From positions 806,001 through 870,000 of the forward strand of contig NZ_AP027361.1 of NCBI RefSeq assembly GCF_030295915.1: a DNA stretch of 64,000 bases, given 5' to 3'. The stretch's first letter is position 1, and the number at the start of each line of letters is the position of its first letter. This stretch comes from Thalassotalea sediminis (lineage in GTDB: Bacteria > Pseudomonadota > Gammaproteobacteria > Enterobacterales > Alteromonadaceae). Both the position numbers and the translations under genes were made by a program. The notes under the pieces are model-generated. The model saw only the letters and a list, made by a program, of their open reading frames with translations. It was not told the origin of the DNA and did no database searches. Below are positions 37,788-46,797 of the stretch, one piece after another.

Positions 37788-39983
37788 ATGGTTTCGGTTC
37801 GCAAATCACATCAAATGACACAAACTAGCTTTACACAATGGCTAGATACATTAGAGCTTAGTCAAGATAAAAAGGATGAGCTTGTCGCATTATGGCAGCA
37901 ATTTTCGACATTATTTGCTGATCATCAAGAATGTGAAACTAAAGCACTAGAAATGGTTGAGATCCTTGCCAGCCTCAATTTAGATAAAGATTCATTATGT
38001 GCAGCGATTATTATTCCTTTAATTGAGTATAACTTGTTGCCTTTGTCTGATGTGCAAGAGAAGTTTAGTCAAAGTATTTATTTGTTGTGTAAAGGTGTCG
38101 CACAAATGGATGCTATTAAAACATTACAGCAAACTCAATCGAATAAAGTATCTGTTAATCAAGTAGATAATATTCGTCGTATGTTATTAGCGATGGTCGA
38201 AGATGTTCGAGCGGTTGTGATTAAACTTGCAGAGCGATTAGTTTTTTTAAGACTTGTTAAAAATGCAGATGAAGAAACGAGAGTGTTAGCGGCGAAAGAA
38301 ACAGAAAATATTTATGCGCCATTGGCAAACCGTCTGGGTATCGGGCAATTAAAGTGGGAATTAGAGGATATATCGTTTAGGTATTTACACCCAAATACTT
38401 ACATGAAAATAGCAAAGTTACTTGACGAAAAGCGTTTAGATCGTGAGCAATACATGGCTGATTTTGTTGATGGATTGTCTACAAAAATTTGTAATGCTGG
38501 TATTAATGGCGAAGTTTATGGCAGGCCAAAGCACATTTATAGCATTTGGAAAAAAATGCAGAAAAAGTCGTTAGACTTTGATCAACTTTTTGATGTTAGA
38601 GCGGTTAGAATTATCGTTGAAAAACTGCAAGACTGCTACGGTGCATTAGGTATTGTGCATACAAGTTGGAAGCATTTACCAAATGAATTCGATGACTATG
38701 TTGCAACCCCGAAAGCTAACGGTTATCAATCTATACATACCGTTGTTTATGGTCCTGAAGGGAAAACTGTTGAAATTCAGATCAGAACTAAGCAAATGCA
38801 CGATGATGCTGAATTAGGTGTTGCTGCGCATTGGCGCTATAAGGAAGGCACGGCGTCAGGTAAAGCCAGTGGTTTTGACGAAAAGGTCAGTTGGTTACGT
38901 AAAATTTTGCAGTGGCAAGAAGATGTTACTGAAAGTGGTGAACTTATAGATGAGCTGCGTAGCCAAGTCTTTGAAGATAGAATTTACGTATTTACGCCTA
39001 ATGGTGATGTGATCGACTTACCAACAGGTGCGACGCCATTAGATTTTGCCTATTATATTCACTCAAATGTAGGCCATTGTTGTATCGGTGCAAAAGTATT
39101 TGGCCGTATTGTGCCATTTACTCATCAATTACACACGGGTGACCAAGTGGAAATTTTAACCAGTAAAACGCCTAATCCAAGTCGCGACTGGTTAAACCCA
39201 ACATTGAACTACATACATACACCACGGGCACGCGCCAAGGTACAACACTTTTTTAAGTTACAAGATCGTGATAAGCATATTAGTCTTGGAAAAGAACAGC
39301 TAGAGGCTGAGTTGGCTAAATATTCGTTTGAAAAAGTAGATTTATCTGCTGTATGTCAGCGATATAATGTTAACAATGCTGATGATCTTTATGCCGCGAT
39401 TGGCTCGGGTAACGCGAAATTACAACAAGTTGTTAATTTTTTACTAGCGCAAGAAGAAAAAACAAAGCCTGTAACTGAGATAGATCCACAATCGTTGGTA
39501 AAACAGGGAACAGCGCAGCATCAACAAAAGTCAGATAGTAGTGGTGTTACTGTTTCTGGTGTCGGAAATTTATTAACACATATGGCAAAATGTTGTCAGC
39601 CTGTGCCTGGTGATGAAATTGCTGGTTTTATTACACAGGGACGCGGGATATCGGTACATCGCCATGATTGTGAACAACTCAACCATCTGCTAACACTGCA
39701 ACCAGAAAGAGAAGTTGAAGTGCAGTGGGGAGAAAAAGATTCAAATTCTTACCAAGTATCTTTGCTAGTTACTGCATATGATAGACAAGGTTTGCTTCGA
39801 GATGTATCTACCATTATATCGAATGAAAGGATCTTAATTGTAGGTATTGAATCGAATTCAGATCGTAATGCTCATACAACGACAATGACGATTCAATTAG
39901 AAATATCACATCAAGAGAGGCTGCAAAAATTGATCAGTAAGTTTTCTCAGTTGGATGACGTTATTGAAGTAAAGAGAAAATAA
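37788..39983 (+). CDS. relA: (p)ppGpp synthetase RelA
   Basis: RelA makes (p)ppGpp on stalled ribosomes during amino-acid starvation. The 731-residue protein has a degenerate hydrolase-like N-terminal domain lacking the HD motif (so no hydrolase expected), the synthetase domain (YGRPKHIYSIWKKMQKK, LFDVRAVRII, DDYVATPKANGYQSIHTVV), then TGS (RIYVFTPNGDVIDLPTGATPLDFAY), zinc-finger/CC region and ACT domains. The ATG start gives MVSVRKSH, the family N-terminus. mazG follows after 1 nt. Confidence 0.97.
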   Translation: MVSVRKSHQMTQTSFTQWLDTLELSQDKKDELVALWQQFSTLFADHQECETKALEMVEILASLNLDKDSLCAAIIIPLIEYNLLPLSDVQEKFSQSIYLLCKGVAQMDAIKTLQQTQSNKVSVNQVDNIRRMLLAMVEDVRAVVIKLAERLVFLRLVKNADEETRVLAAKETENIYAPLANRLGIGQLKWELEDISFRYLHPNTYMKIAKLLDEKRLDREQYMADFVDGLSTKICNAGINGEVYGRPKHIYSIWKKMQKKSLDFDQLFDVRAVRIIVEKLQDCYGALGIVHTSWKHLPNEFDDYVATPKANGYQSIHTVVYGPEGKTVEIQIRTKQMHDDAELGVAAHWRYKEGTASGKASGFDEKVSWLRKILQWQEDVTESGELIDELRSQVFEDRIYVFTPNGDVIDLPTGATPLDFAYYIHSNVGHCCIGAKVFGRIVPFTHQLHTGDQVEILTSKTPNPSRDWLNPTLNYIHTPRARAKVQHFFKLQDRDKHISLGKEQLEAELAKYSFEKVDLSAVCQRYNVNNADDLYAAIGSGNAKLQQVVNFLLAQEEKTKPVTEIDPQSLVKQGTAQHQQKSDSSGVTVSGVGNLLTHMAKCCQPVPGDEIAGFITQGRGISVHRHDCEQLNHLLTLQPEREVEVQWGEKDSNSYQVSLLVTAYDRQGLLRDVSTIISNERILIVGIESNSDRNAHTTTMTIQLEISHQERLQKLISKFSQLDDVIEVKRK

Positions 39984-39984
39984 C

Positions 39985-40791
39985 ATGATAAATGATAAAC
40001 CCTCCATCGAAAAGCTGCGTTGGATTATGGCGCAGTTACGAAACCCTGAAACGGGTTGCCCGTGGGATATAAAACAAACATACGCATCAATCGTACCTCA
40101 TACCATTGAAGAGGCATATGAAGTGGCAGATGCAATTGCTCAGCAGGATTACCAAGAGCTAGAAAAAGAACTAGGCGATTTACTTTTCCAAGTTATCTTT
40201 TACGCGCAACTTGGTGAAGAAGAAAGACGATTTGATTTTGACACAGTGCTTGCTGCGATATGTGAAAAACTGATCCGCAGGCATCCCCATGTGTTTGATA
40301 ATGCGGCCTTGGTAACGGATGAAGAGATTAAAAGGAACTGGGAACAAGAGAAAGCTAAAGAACGTGCTGAAAAAAATAATGCAGACAATTTAAGCATACT
40401 CGCTGATATTCCAAACGCATTACCTGCTTTGTCACAAGCGGCAAAAATTCAAAAACGCTGTTCGCACGTGGGGTTTGATTGGCCTAATATCAACCAAGTA
40501 ATGGATAAAGTAGAAGAAGAAATTCAAGAAGTCAAAGATGAACTGCAAGGGTCTGGTGACGGCCTCGCAGAAGAGTTAGGTGATTTAATGTTTGCTGTGG
40601 TTAACCTTTGTCGCCATGCTAAACAAGATCCTGAAGACTTATTACGACAGGCAAATCGAAAGTTTACTCGCCGTTTTCAATCTGTGGAACAGCAAGTTAA
40701 TCATTCCAATAAACCTTTTACTGAACATGACTTACTTGAACTAGAACACTACTGGCAGCAGGCAAAAAAGCAAGAAAAAACCATTAAATAA
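39985..40791 (+). CDS. mazG: Nucleoside triphosphate pyrophosphohydrolase MazG
   Basis: MazG hydrolyses NTPs to NMPs and lowers ppGpp indirectly. The 268-residue protein carries two MazG domains with EExxE..ExxD patterns: EEAYEVADAI / ELEKELGDLLFQV and EEEIQEVKDELQ / EELGDLMFAVVNL. The start CPWDIKQTYASIVPHTIEEA is typical. Next to relA as in E. coli, but without mazEF between them. Followed after 9 nt by a crotonase gene. Confidence 0.95.
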   Translation: MINDKPSIEKLRWIMAQLRNPETGCPWDIKQTYASIVPHTIEEAYEVADAIAQQDYQELEKELGDLLFQVIFYAQLGEEERRFDFDTVLAAICEKLIRRHPHVFDNAALVTDEEIKRNWEQEKAKERAEKNNADNLSILADIPNALPALSQAAKIQKRCSHVGFDWPNINQVMDKVEEEIQEVKDELQGSGDGLAEELGDLMFAVVNLCRHAKQDPEDLLRQANRKFTRRFQSVEQQVNHSNKPFTEHDLLELEHYWQQAKKQEKTIK

Positions 40792-40800
40792 GGAAGGACC

Positions 40801-41604
40801 ATGCAAAAGCCAACTCTTACCGATTGTTCATTAACATGCAAAGGTGGCGTTGCGATATTAACGTTTGACCGCCACGACGTACGCAACGCCTTAACGGGTA
40901 CGGCAATTGCCGATGACATTGTTGCCGTTGTCGAGTGGGTTAATCAAGACGCTGATGTAGCGGTATTAATTATCACAGGAGAGGGGTCCGCATTTTCGGC
41001 AGGTGGTAACATTAAGGATATGTTAGACAAACATGGTGACTTTGCTGGTGATGTTGAAACATTGGAGCAGCGTTATCGTCAAGGTATTCAACGTATTCCT
41101 AAAGTACTCTATCGTTGTGAGGTACCTGTTATTGCCGCGGTAAATGGACCTGCAATTGGTGCTGGTTTTGATATTGCTAATATGTGTGATATTCGTATAG
41201 CGAGTGATAAAGCAAAGTTTGGGGAAACATTTATTAATTTGGGTATTATTCCTGGAGACGGTGGCGCGTGGTTTATGCAACGATTAATTGGTTATCAGCA
41301 AGCCGCACACTTAACTTTTACTGGTGAAGTCATTGATGCTTACAAAGCAAAAGAATTGGGGATTGTATTATCTGTAGTACCTAATGATGAATTACAGCGT
41401 GAGGCATTAAAACTAGCAACAGAAATGGCTGCCAAACCGACACATGCGTTACGCATGAGTAAACGATTAATGCAAATGGCACAGAGAACAGAATTAAATG
41501 ACTTTCTTGATGTTTGCGCGACTTTTCAAGGTATTTGCCATAATAATCCAGAACATATCGATGCGGTTAAGGCATTAATCGATAAGTTGGCGAAAAAATC
41601 ATGA
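40801..41604 (+). CDS. Crotonase-family protein (enoyl-CoA hydratase/isomerase-like)
   Basis: The 267-residue protein has the crotonase fold: oxyanion-hole motifs AFSAGGNIKDM and NGPAIGAGFDIANMCD, CoA-binding features and IIPGDGGAWF. By eye alignment with rat enoyl-CoA hydratase, both catalytic Glu positions appear to hold Phe (in TFINLG) and His (in QAAHLTF), so hydration activity is doubtful; isomerase, thioesterase or another activity is possible. AAGGAAGGA precedes the ATG. It overlaps the alcohol dehydrogenase start by 4 nt. Confidence 0.85.
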   Translation: MQKPTLTDCSLTCKGGVAILTFDRHDVRNALTGTAIADDIVAVVEWVNQDADVAVLIITGEGSAFSAGGNIKDMLDKHGDFAGDVETLEQRYRQGIQRIPKVLYRCEVPVIAAVNGPAIGAGFDIANMCDIRIASDKAKFGETFINLGIIPGDGGAWFMQRLIGYQQAAHLTFTGEVIDAYKAKELGIVLSVVPNDELQREALKLATEMAAKPTHALRMSKRLMQMAQRTELNDFLDVCATFQGICHNNPEHIDAVKALIDKLAKKS

Positions 41605-42800
41605 TTTCTTGGTTACACCATCTAGTCATTTATGTACGAAAATATGTTAATAAACTGATACATATCCCATTGCCTGCGTTAGTAACAGGATCAAATCATC
41701 TTGAAGACGTGCCTGAATTATTGCAAAGGCACGGCAAGTCATGCGTTTTTATTGCCACAGACAAAGGGTTAATGCAATTAGGGTTGATTAAGCCGTTACT
41801 GCATTTACTTGAAGAGAAAGGGATCAAATTCTACGTCTTTGATGGTATTACACCCGATCCAACGATAGAGGTTATTGAGCAGGGGCGTTGTTACTTTACT
41901 GAAAACCAATGTGATGCCATCGTCGCACTCGGTGGTGGTTCAGTTATTGATTGTGCCAAAGGGGTTGCAGCTAGCGTGACTAAAAACAAGTCAATTGCCT
42001 CTCTTGCGGGACTGTTTCGTGTGCGAAAAAGGTTACCGTATTTTATCGCTATTCCAACAACGGCAGGTACGGGGTCAGAAACAACACTTGTCGCAGTGGT
42101 TACGAATAGTCAACAGCAACAAAAATTTACGGTTATTGATCCTTGTTTAGTTCCTGCCGTCGCGTTACTTGATCCTGCGTTAACAATTGGATTACCGCGT
42201 CAAATAACGGCAGAAACAGGCATTGATGCACTAACTCATGCGATAGAATCTTATATTAGTAAACACGCAACAACGCTGACACGGCAATATGGTTTAAATG
42301 CAATGCAGAGGATTTTTTCTGCTTTGCCAAGTGCTTATGACGACGGCAGTAATGTAGCTGCACGCAATGAAATGTTACTTGCCAGCTATTATGCGGGTGC
42401 CGCGTTTACCAGAGCATCAATCGGTTATGTACACGCTATGGCACATCAACTTGGCGCGATTTATCACATTCCGCATGGTAGAGCGAATGCTGTATTATTG
42501 CCACATATTCTCGAGTTCTCTAAAAACAAGGTCATTGATAAATATGCTGAGCTTGCTGTTTTATTAGGGTTTATTGATAAAGAGGAAAGCCAACCAGTAC
42601 AAGCACAAGCATTCTTGGGGCGTGTCAAAACCTTACTTGAACAGATAAATATTCCACAATATTTTGAACAACTTCAGCCGCGAGATATTCCTAATATAGC
42701 GACAAGAGCAATAAAAGAGGCCTATTGTGAATATCCGGTTCCGAAAATGATGAGCGAGGCTCAATGTCAGGCGATTTTGCATAAGGTTAGTAAAGTTTAA
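41601..42800 (+). CDS. Iron-containing (group III) alcohol dehydrogenase
   Basis: The 399-residue protein has the NAD(P)-binding GGGSVIDCAKG, PTTAGTGSE, and the iron-site motifs DALTHAIESYI and HAMAHQLGAIYHIPHGRANA. It has an extra N-terminal segment (ISWLHHLVIYVRKYVNKLI) before VTGSNHLEDVP. Members interconvert alcohols and aldehydes; the substrate cannot be read. Translational coupling (ATGA) with the crotonase and lack of gaps back to relA suggest one operon ending at the terminator near 42860. Confidence 0.9.
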   Translation: MISWLHHLVIYVRKYVNKLIHIPLPALVTGSNHLEDVPELLQRHGKSCVFIATDKGLMQLGLIKPLLHLLEEKGIKFYVFDGITPDPTIEVIEQGRCYFTENQCDAIVALGGGSVIDCAKGVAASVTKNKSIASLAGLFRVRKRLPYFIAIPTTAGTGSETTLVAVVTNSQQQQKFTVIDPCLVPAVALLDPALTIGLPRQITAETGIDALTHAIESYISKHATTLTRQYGLNAMQRIFSALPSAYDDGSNVAARNEMLLASYYAGAAFTRASIGYVHAMAHQLGAIYHIPHGRANAVLLPHILEFSKNKVIDKYAELAVLLGFIDKEESQPVQAQAFLGRVKTLLEQINIPQYFEQLQPRDIPNIATRAIKEAYCEYPVPKMMSEAQCQAILHKVSKV

Positions 42801-42848
42801 AAGATTATTATGTTCTATAAGAATACATTGATTAGCGATTAACCAGAC

Positions 42849-42882
42849 AAAAATAAAGCGCCGTATAAGCGCTTTATTTTTT
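42849..42882. terminator. Bidirectional intrinsic terminator
   Basis: AAAATAAAGCGC at 42850-42861 pairs with GCGCTTTATTTT (42869-42880), followed by TT on the plus strand and preceded by As. It separates the convergent relA-operon end and the YebC-family gene. Confidence 0.88.
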
Positions 42883-42894
42883 ACCTGTCGGAAC

Positions 42895-43626
42895 TTATGC
42901 TTCCGATGGCAAATCTGCATTGTGATATACTTGTTGTACGTCGTCACAGTCTTCTAACATTGCCATAAACTTTTTAAAATTAGCAATGTCGTCTTCTTCG
43001 GTTATATCAACATATGTTTGTGGAACCCAAGAAATCTCTTCAACCTCTAAATTATATTCCGGCATTGAATCTGCAAATGCGGTTTTAATTTTATAGAATT
43101 CCGTATGAGGTGCGTAAACAGTTATTACTCCGTCTTCTAGCTCAACATCGGTAACGTCAATATCAGCCATCATTAAGTTTTCTAATACAACTTCATCATC
43201 ATCGCCCTTGAAAGCAAATACAGCTTGATGGTCAAACATGTGAGAAACTGTACCCGTTGAACCGATTTTTGCGTTTGTTTTTGTAAAACATTGGCGTACA
43301 TCTTTTATTGTACGGTTACCATTGTCGGTTAGACAATCGATAATCACCATGCAATTTCCAGGGCCAAAGCCTTCGTAACGTGCTTCAGAGTAGTCTTCTC
43401 CGCCTGCACCATTAGCTTTATCGATTGCCTTTTCAATAACATGTGTAGGAACTTGGTCTTTTTTGGCTTTTTCAATTAGACTACGAAGTGCTAAATTGCC
43501 ATCAGGGTCAGCTCCACCGCTTTTTGCAGTAGCGTAAATTGCTTTACCATATTTAGAATAAACTTTGGTTTTTTGTCCGGCTGTTTTCGCCATAGACTCT
43601 TTACGGTTTTGAAACGCTCTACCCAT
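42895..43626 (-). CDS. YebC/PmpR-family protein, YeeN type
   Basis: The 243-residue protein begins [21 protein letters not shown] and has the family motifs [43 protein letters not shown] and [16 protein letters not shown]. YebC-family proteins bind DNA in some species, and recent work ties them to relieving ribosome stalling at proline runs. The MGR..N start and the divergence from classical YebC (AGHSKWANI) place it in the YeeN-like branch. Monocistronic. Confidence 0.9.
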   Translation of the reverse strand: MGRAFQNRKESMAKTAGQKTKVYSKYGKAIYATAKSGGADPDGNLALRSLIEKAKKDQVPTHVIEKAIDKANGAGGEDYSEARYEGFGPGNCMVIIDCLTDNGNRTIKDVRQCFTKTNAKIGSTGTVSHMFDHQAVFAFKGDDDEVVLENLMMADIDVTDVELEDGVITVYAPHTEFYKIKTAFADSMPEYNLEVEEISWVPQTYVDITEEDDIANFKKFMAMLEDCDDVQQVYHNADLPSEA

Positions 43627-43751
43627 CTTTAATCGATCTCATCAAGTCATAAAATGCGTAGATTCTAGCAAGCTATGCCCATGCTTTCTAGTAGGTAGAG
43701 GATGTTGGTGGTAAATAAATATACAGTGATGAGTGAGGAAATAAAAGATGA

Positions 43752-43774
43752 CGAGAATTTAATCATTATTCTCG
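43752..43774 (-). terminator. Weak hairpin downstream of the 44-aa ORF
   Basis: CGAGAAT (43752-43758) and ATTCTCG (43768-43774) form a 7-bp stem. On the minus strand it follows the small gene pair by about 30 nt, but only a weak T-rich tail (CATCTTTTA) follows, so termination is uncertain. Confidence 0.4.
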
Positions 43775-43804
43775 CCGAATTAGGTCATTTTTGGCATAAT
43801 TTAA

Positions 43805-43939
43805 CTACTGTTGCTGTCGTCGATTAATCATATCTTGTTGTCTTAATACGTTGATATCCCATTGCGCGAGGTTTAAATGTTTCAACTGATGAAACAGCAA
43901 AGTGTGTTTTAATAGATATTCAGAGATTACATTTTTCAT
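43805..43939 (-). CDS. Small basic protein of unknown function (44 aa)
   Basis: A strong ribosome site (AAGGAG, formed over the stop of the upstream gene) lies 9 nt before ATG at 43939. The 44-codon product (starting MKNVISEYLLKH and ending NRRQQQ) is helical, hydrophobic at the front and Gln/Arg-rich at the end. It starts 13 nt after the TPR-like gene and was probably missed by length cut-offs. I do not recognise a family. Confidence 0.6.
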   Translation of the reverse strand: MKNVISEYLLKHTLLFHQLKHLNLAQWDINVLRQQDMINRRQQQ

Positions 43940-43952
43940 GTTTACTTACTCC

Positions 43953-44468
43953 TTATTCTGTTACTTCTAAAGTTTCACTACCTAATGTTCTGGCGTGCAT
44001 GGTTGATTTAAAATAGGCTAAGTTGTCTTTAATTACTCGGCTGTCTGAAAGCAGTAAGGCACTGGTAAAGTCATCTAATGCGCCAAAGTTATTGTTTTGT
44101 AAGTAACGAACAATACCGCGGTTACTTAATGCTAATGCTTTGATGAACTTACCTTCACGACTTCTTGCTGCATGAGTATCAATGTTATTAATAGCCTTTG
44201 AGCAAGCTTCTTCCGCCTGATCGAACTTATATCGTTTTAAATTCGCTGCACATAACCCCATATCAATTTCAAAGTGATGAGATGACTTTTGAGCATGTTT
44301 AAGTTTATTAAGCCCTGATGTGTAGTTGCCATTAACAAGTTCACTTGAACCTGCGGTATTTTTTATTACCGCAACTTTGAACTTGCTTAAAGGTTCGTCG
44401 GCAAGCGTTACCGTAGATAACATGCTTGCCAGTACTAAAGACACTAATTTGGGTGGCGTTGATTTCAT
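43953..44468 (-). CDS. Secreted TPR-like protein of unknown function
   Basis: The 171-residue product has a Sec signal peptide (LVSLVLASMLSTVTLADE) and TPR-like helical repeats, for example YTSGLNKLKHAQKSSHHFEID, YKFDQAEEACSKAINNID and ALSNRGIVRYLQNNNFGALDDFTSALLL. Two Cys in the repeats may pair in the periplasm. It is followed closely by the 44-aa gene. Function unknown; similar short secreted TPR proteins are common in Alteromonadales. Confidence 0.75.
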   Translation of the reverse strand: MKSTPPKLVSLVLASMLSTVTLADEPLSKFKVAVIKNTAGSSELVNGNYTSGLNKLKHAQKSSHHFEIDMGLCAANLKRYKFDQAEEACSKAINNIDTHAARSREGKFIKALALSNRGIVRYLQNNNFGALDDFTSALLLSDSRVIKDNLAYFKSTMHARTLGSETLEVTE

Positions 44469-44626
44469 GGTTAATCCTCTAGGTTGTTTAATAATTAGTG
44501 TTAAACGACAATTGAATGCCGTTCACAATTAAACAATAAGAGACCACTCCTTAACTGACAAACGATAAAAATGCAGTCATTAGCTGAATTAAATTCACTT
44601 GTACGCGGTTAAGCTCGAATCTTTAC

Positions 44627-45511
44627 TCAGGCGTCGGCAACAAAGTTGCGCTCTACCCACTTGGCAAATGTATCCATTGCGCTTCCTTTTTCGATATTTT
44701 CGTGCTGAATTAGGTAATACTTATCTTTTGTAACTAACTCTTGTTCAAAAAGCTTTATCAGCAGCTTTTCACTAAACCATGTTCTACTCATAGGCAATGG
44801 TACTAATGCGATACCCATGCCTTGTTGAGCCGCCCGAGCAACACCAAACATACTGTCAAACTGAATAATTTGCTTAGGATCAAAGTCAGTTATGTTCATT
44901 TTATCGGCCCACTGATGCCAAGACCAAGGGCGAGACTGGTGTAAAATTAGTGGCACATGTTTGAGTGCATCGAGTCCTTTATTTACCCATTGTTTATATA
45001 ACTTTTTGTTACATGCAGGGGCGTATCGAATAGGAAATAGTTCATGAACAATACTGGCATTGGGTATGCCATTAGCGAGTACAATTGATAAATCAGCGTT
45101 GATACTTGATGGAGAATTCGCTTTTACTGTTTCTAGTTGTAAGTCGATATTTGGGTATTTTTCCGTCCAATCACTGAGTTTTGGTACAAAGAGCTCACTG
45201 GCAAAAAACTCAGGCATTGAAATAGTAATAGTTTGGTTTTGTTGGTTATGGGTAAAGTTCGCTATTGTTGACTCTAATTCTGACACTAAAGGTTGAACAG
45301 CATTGTAAAACTGCTTACCTGCACTGGTTAAAGCAATTGCGCGTGTTTGACGTTGAAACAACTCAAAACCTAACTGTTCTTCAAGTTGTTTAATTTGATG
45401 ACTCACGGCTGAGGGCGTCAAAAATAGCTGAGAAGCCGCATGTTTAAAGCTCAAACATTTAGCTGCTATACAAAAAGATCTTAAACCGCGAATTGGGGTT
45501 TGAATTGCCAT
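44627..45511 (-). CDS. LysR-family transcriptional regulator, GcvA-like
   Basis: The 294-residue protein has the N-terminal winged helix (LRSFCIAAKCLSFKHAASQLFLTPSAVSHQIKQLEEQLGFELF) and the effector-binding domain. The start PIRGLRSF and the overall pattern resemble the GcvA/AmpR branch. No gene lies in the divergent position within 300 nt, so its usual neighbour target is missing and its regulon cannot be guessed. Confidence 0.9.
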   Translation of the reverse strand: MAIQTPIRGLRSFCIAAKCLSFKHAASQLFLTPSAVSHQIKQLEEQLGFELFQRQTRAIALTSAGKQFYNAVQPLVSELESTIANFTHNQQNQTITISMPEFFASELFVPKLSDWTEKYPNIDLQLETVKANSPSSINADLSIVLANGIPNASIVHELFPIRYAPACNKKLYKQWVNKGLDALKHVPLILHQSRPWSWHQWADKMNITDFDPKQIIQFDSMFGVARAAQQGMGIALVPLPMSRTWFSEKLLIKLFEQELVTKDKYYLIQHENIEKGSAMDTFAKWVERNFVADA

Positions 45512-45817
45512 AAATACCTTATTCTTATTAATCCAAGTGAAGTGTTAGCAAGTGTTAAACCAACATATACAGCCTTGTTTATTAAAGACATTTTTTGGGT
45601 TTTAAAAAATATTGCCTATTGTTGTAACATGAGGCGCACTGTTTTGGTGCGAACTAGATAAAAAAAAAGCGCTGTAGAAACAGCGCTAGGACATTAAACA
45701 TAAAGCGTCAAATGCAAGAAATCTGGGGAGATTTCAAAAGCAATTGCAGCATAGCGAGATGAATATCTGATGACAATTGAAATAAATTATCATGATGAAT
45801 GAAGAAAATTCATTTGT
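45512..45817. other. 306-nt non-coding stretch
   Basis: It contains the LysR promoter region at its left and the sdpI-like gene terminator in the middle (45657-45687). Nothing else is convincing. Confidence 0.45.
45657..45687 (-). terminator. Intrinsic terminator of the sdpRI-like operon
   Basis: AGCGCTGT (45668-45675) and ACAGCGCT (45680-45687) form a perfect 8-bp stem with a 4-nt loop. On the minus strand it is followed by nine or more Ts (plus-strand A-run 45660-45668). It lies about 130 nt beyond the end of the sdpI-like gene. Confidence 0.85.
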
Positions 45818-46477
45818 TTACTCTTCACTTACGTTACTTTCGTTTTTTTTCCATAGCCACCAAGAGTATATGCTAGGAGCAATCGCTGAAGGTAAAACTA
45901 ACCCCACAATTAAAAACGTTAAGTGTTCAGTACGGATTATCCAGCATGCAGTGCCCACAATAAAACCTGTAATCATAAATAATCTTCCTGATAATCTATG
46001 GGTTTTACGCCAATTCTCATCATTTTGCAGTGCCCAAGGAGTCCGGATACCAATAAAATAGTTACTTTTCGTTTTGCTTAAAAAGTTACCTATTATCATT
46101 AAGCTAATGCCAACCATAAAGACGACAAGTAATTGCATGTTTATTTCTGCACCACAAATTATTGCGATATATCCTAACTCCAATGTGCCTAACAAAAGTG
46201 AGATGGCGAAGGTTATCGAATAAACAGCTTTTTTTGATTGGCTTAAATTTTCTTTTCTTGGTTCAAAAAATCGCAACAGAAAAATAACTGCAATTAACGC
46301 GATTGTCACTGCCGGCGGAAATAACAATGCAGTGTGCGCATTAGCATATTTGTCAACGACGCCGGCACTATTCCAATGAATCGGCAACTGCAAATCTGCA
46401 GGTACTTGTGAGATCATGATTAGAGCGGCCAACAGGATAGTTATTGCGATGACCATTGTTAGTTTAAACATGTTCAT
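45818..46477 (-). CDS. SdpI-family integral membrane protein
   Basis: The 219-residue protein has about six membrane helices, the N-terminal DUF1648 region (ADLQLPIHWNSAGVVDKYAN) and the SdpI region (LSKTKSNYFIGIRTPWALQNDENWRKTHRLSGRLFMITG). In Bacillus subtilis SdpI both gives immunity to the SdpC toxin and captures the SdpR repressor at the membrane. The upstream gene here encodes an SdpR-like repressor 2 nt away. No sdpABC toxin genes are present, so immunity to foreign toxins, or a housekeeping role, is possible. Confidence 0.85.
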   Translation of the reverse strand: MNMFKLTMVIAITILLAALIMISQVPADLQLPIHWNSAGVVDKYANAHTALLFPPAVTIALIAVIFLLRFFEPRKENLSQSKKAVYSITFAISLLLGTLELGYIAIICGAEINMQLLVVFMVGISLMIIGNFLSKTKSNYFIGIRTPWALQNDENWRKTHRLSGRLFMITGFIVGTACWIIRTEHLTFLIVGLVLPSAIAPSIYSWWLWKKNESNVSEE

Positions 46478-46479
46478 TG

Positions 46480-46776
46480 TTATTTCTCCTTTACTTTAGC
46501 TGTATCATTTTCTTGTTGGTCTTTGCCAAATAGAGAAAGCAATCCGGCCATTAAATCTTCAACAACGCTAGTATTCAACGAATAATAAATCGTTGTCCCT
46601 TGCCGCACGGTTGTTACTAAATCTGCAGCTTTCAATACATTAAAATGTCCTGATAGTGTCGATTTTGCGACATTTATCTCATTTGAAATTTCACCTGCAG
46701 TAAGGTTTTTTTCTTTGAGCAGTGCGAGTATTTTTCGCCTGACGGGACTCGATAACGCTTGAAATGCATCAGACAT
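46480..46776 (-). CDS. ArsR-family repressor, SdpR-like
   Basis: The 98-residue winged-helix protein (FQALSSPVRRKILALLKEKNL, AGEISNEINVAKSTLSGHFNVLKAADLV, QGTTIYYSL) is of the ArsR/SmtB fold but lacks the Cys/His metal-sensing motifs, as does SdpR. It heads an operon with an SdpI-like gene. An inverted repeat ATTTCGT/ACGAAAT lies 22-41 nt upstream and may be its operator. Confidence 0.87.
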   Translation of the reverse strand: MSDAFQALSSPVRRKILALLKEKNLTAGEISNEINVAKSTLSGHFNVLKAADLVTTVRQGTTIYYSLNTSVVEDLMAGLLSLFGKDQQENDTAKVKEK

Positions 46777-46797
46777 ATTATCTCCTTTTAAGTCGTT

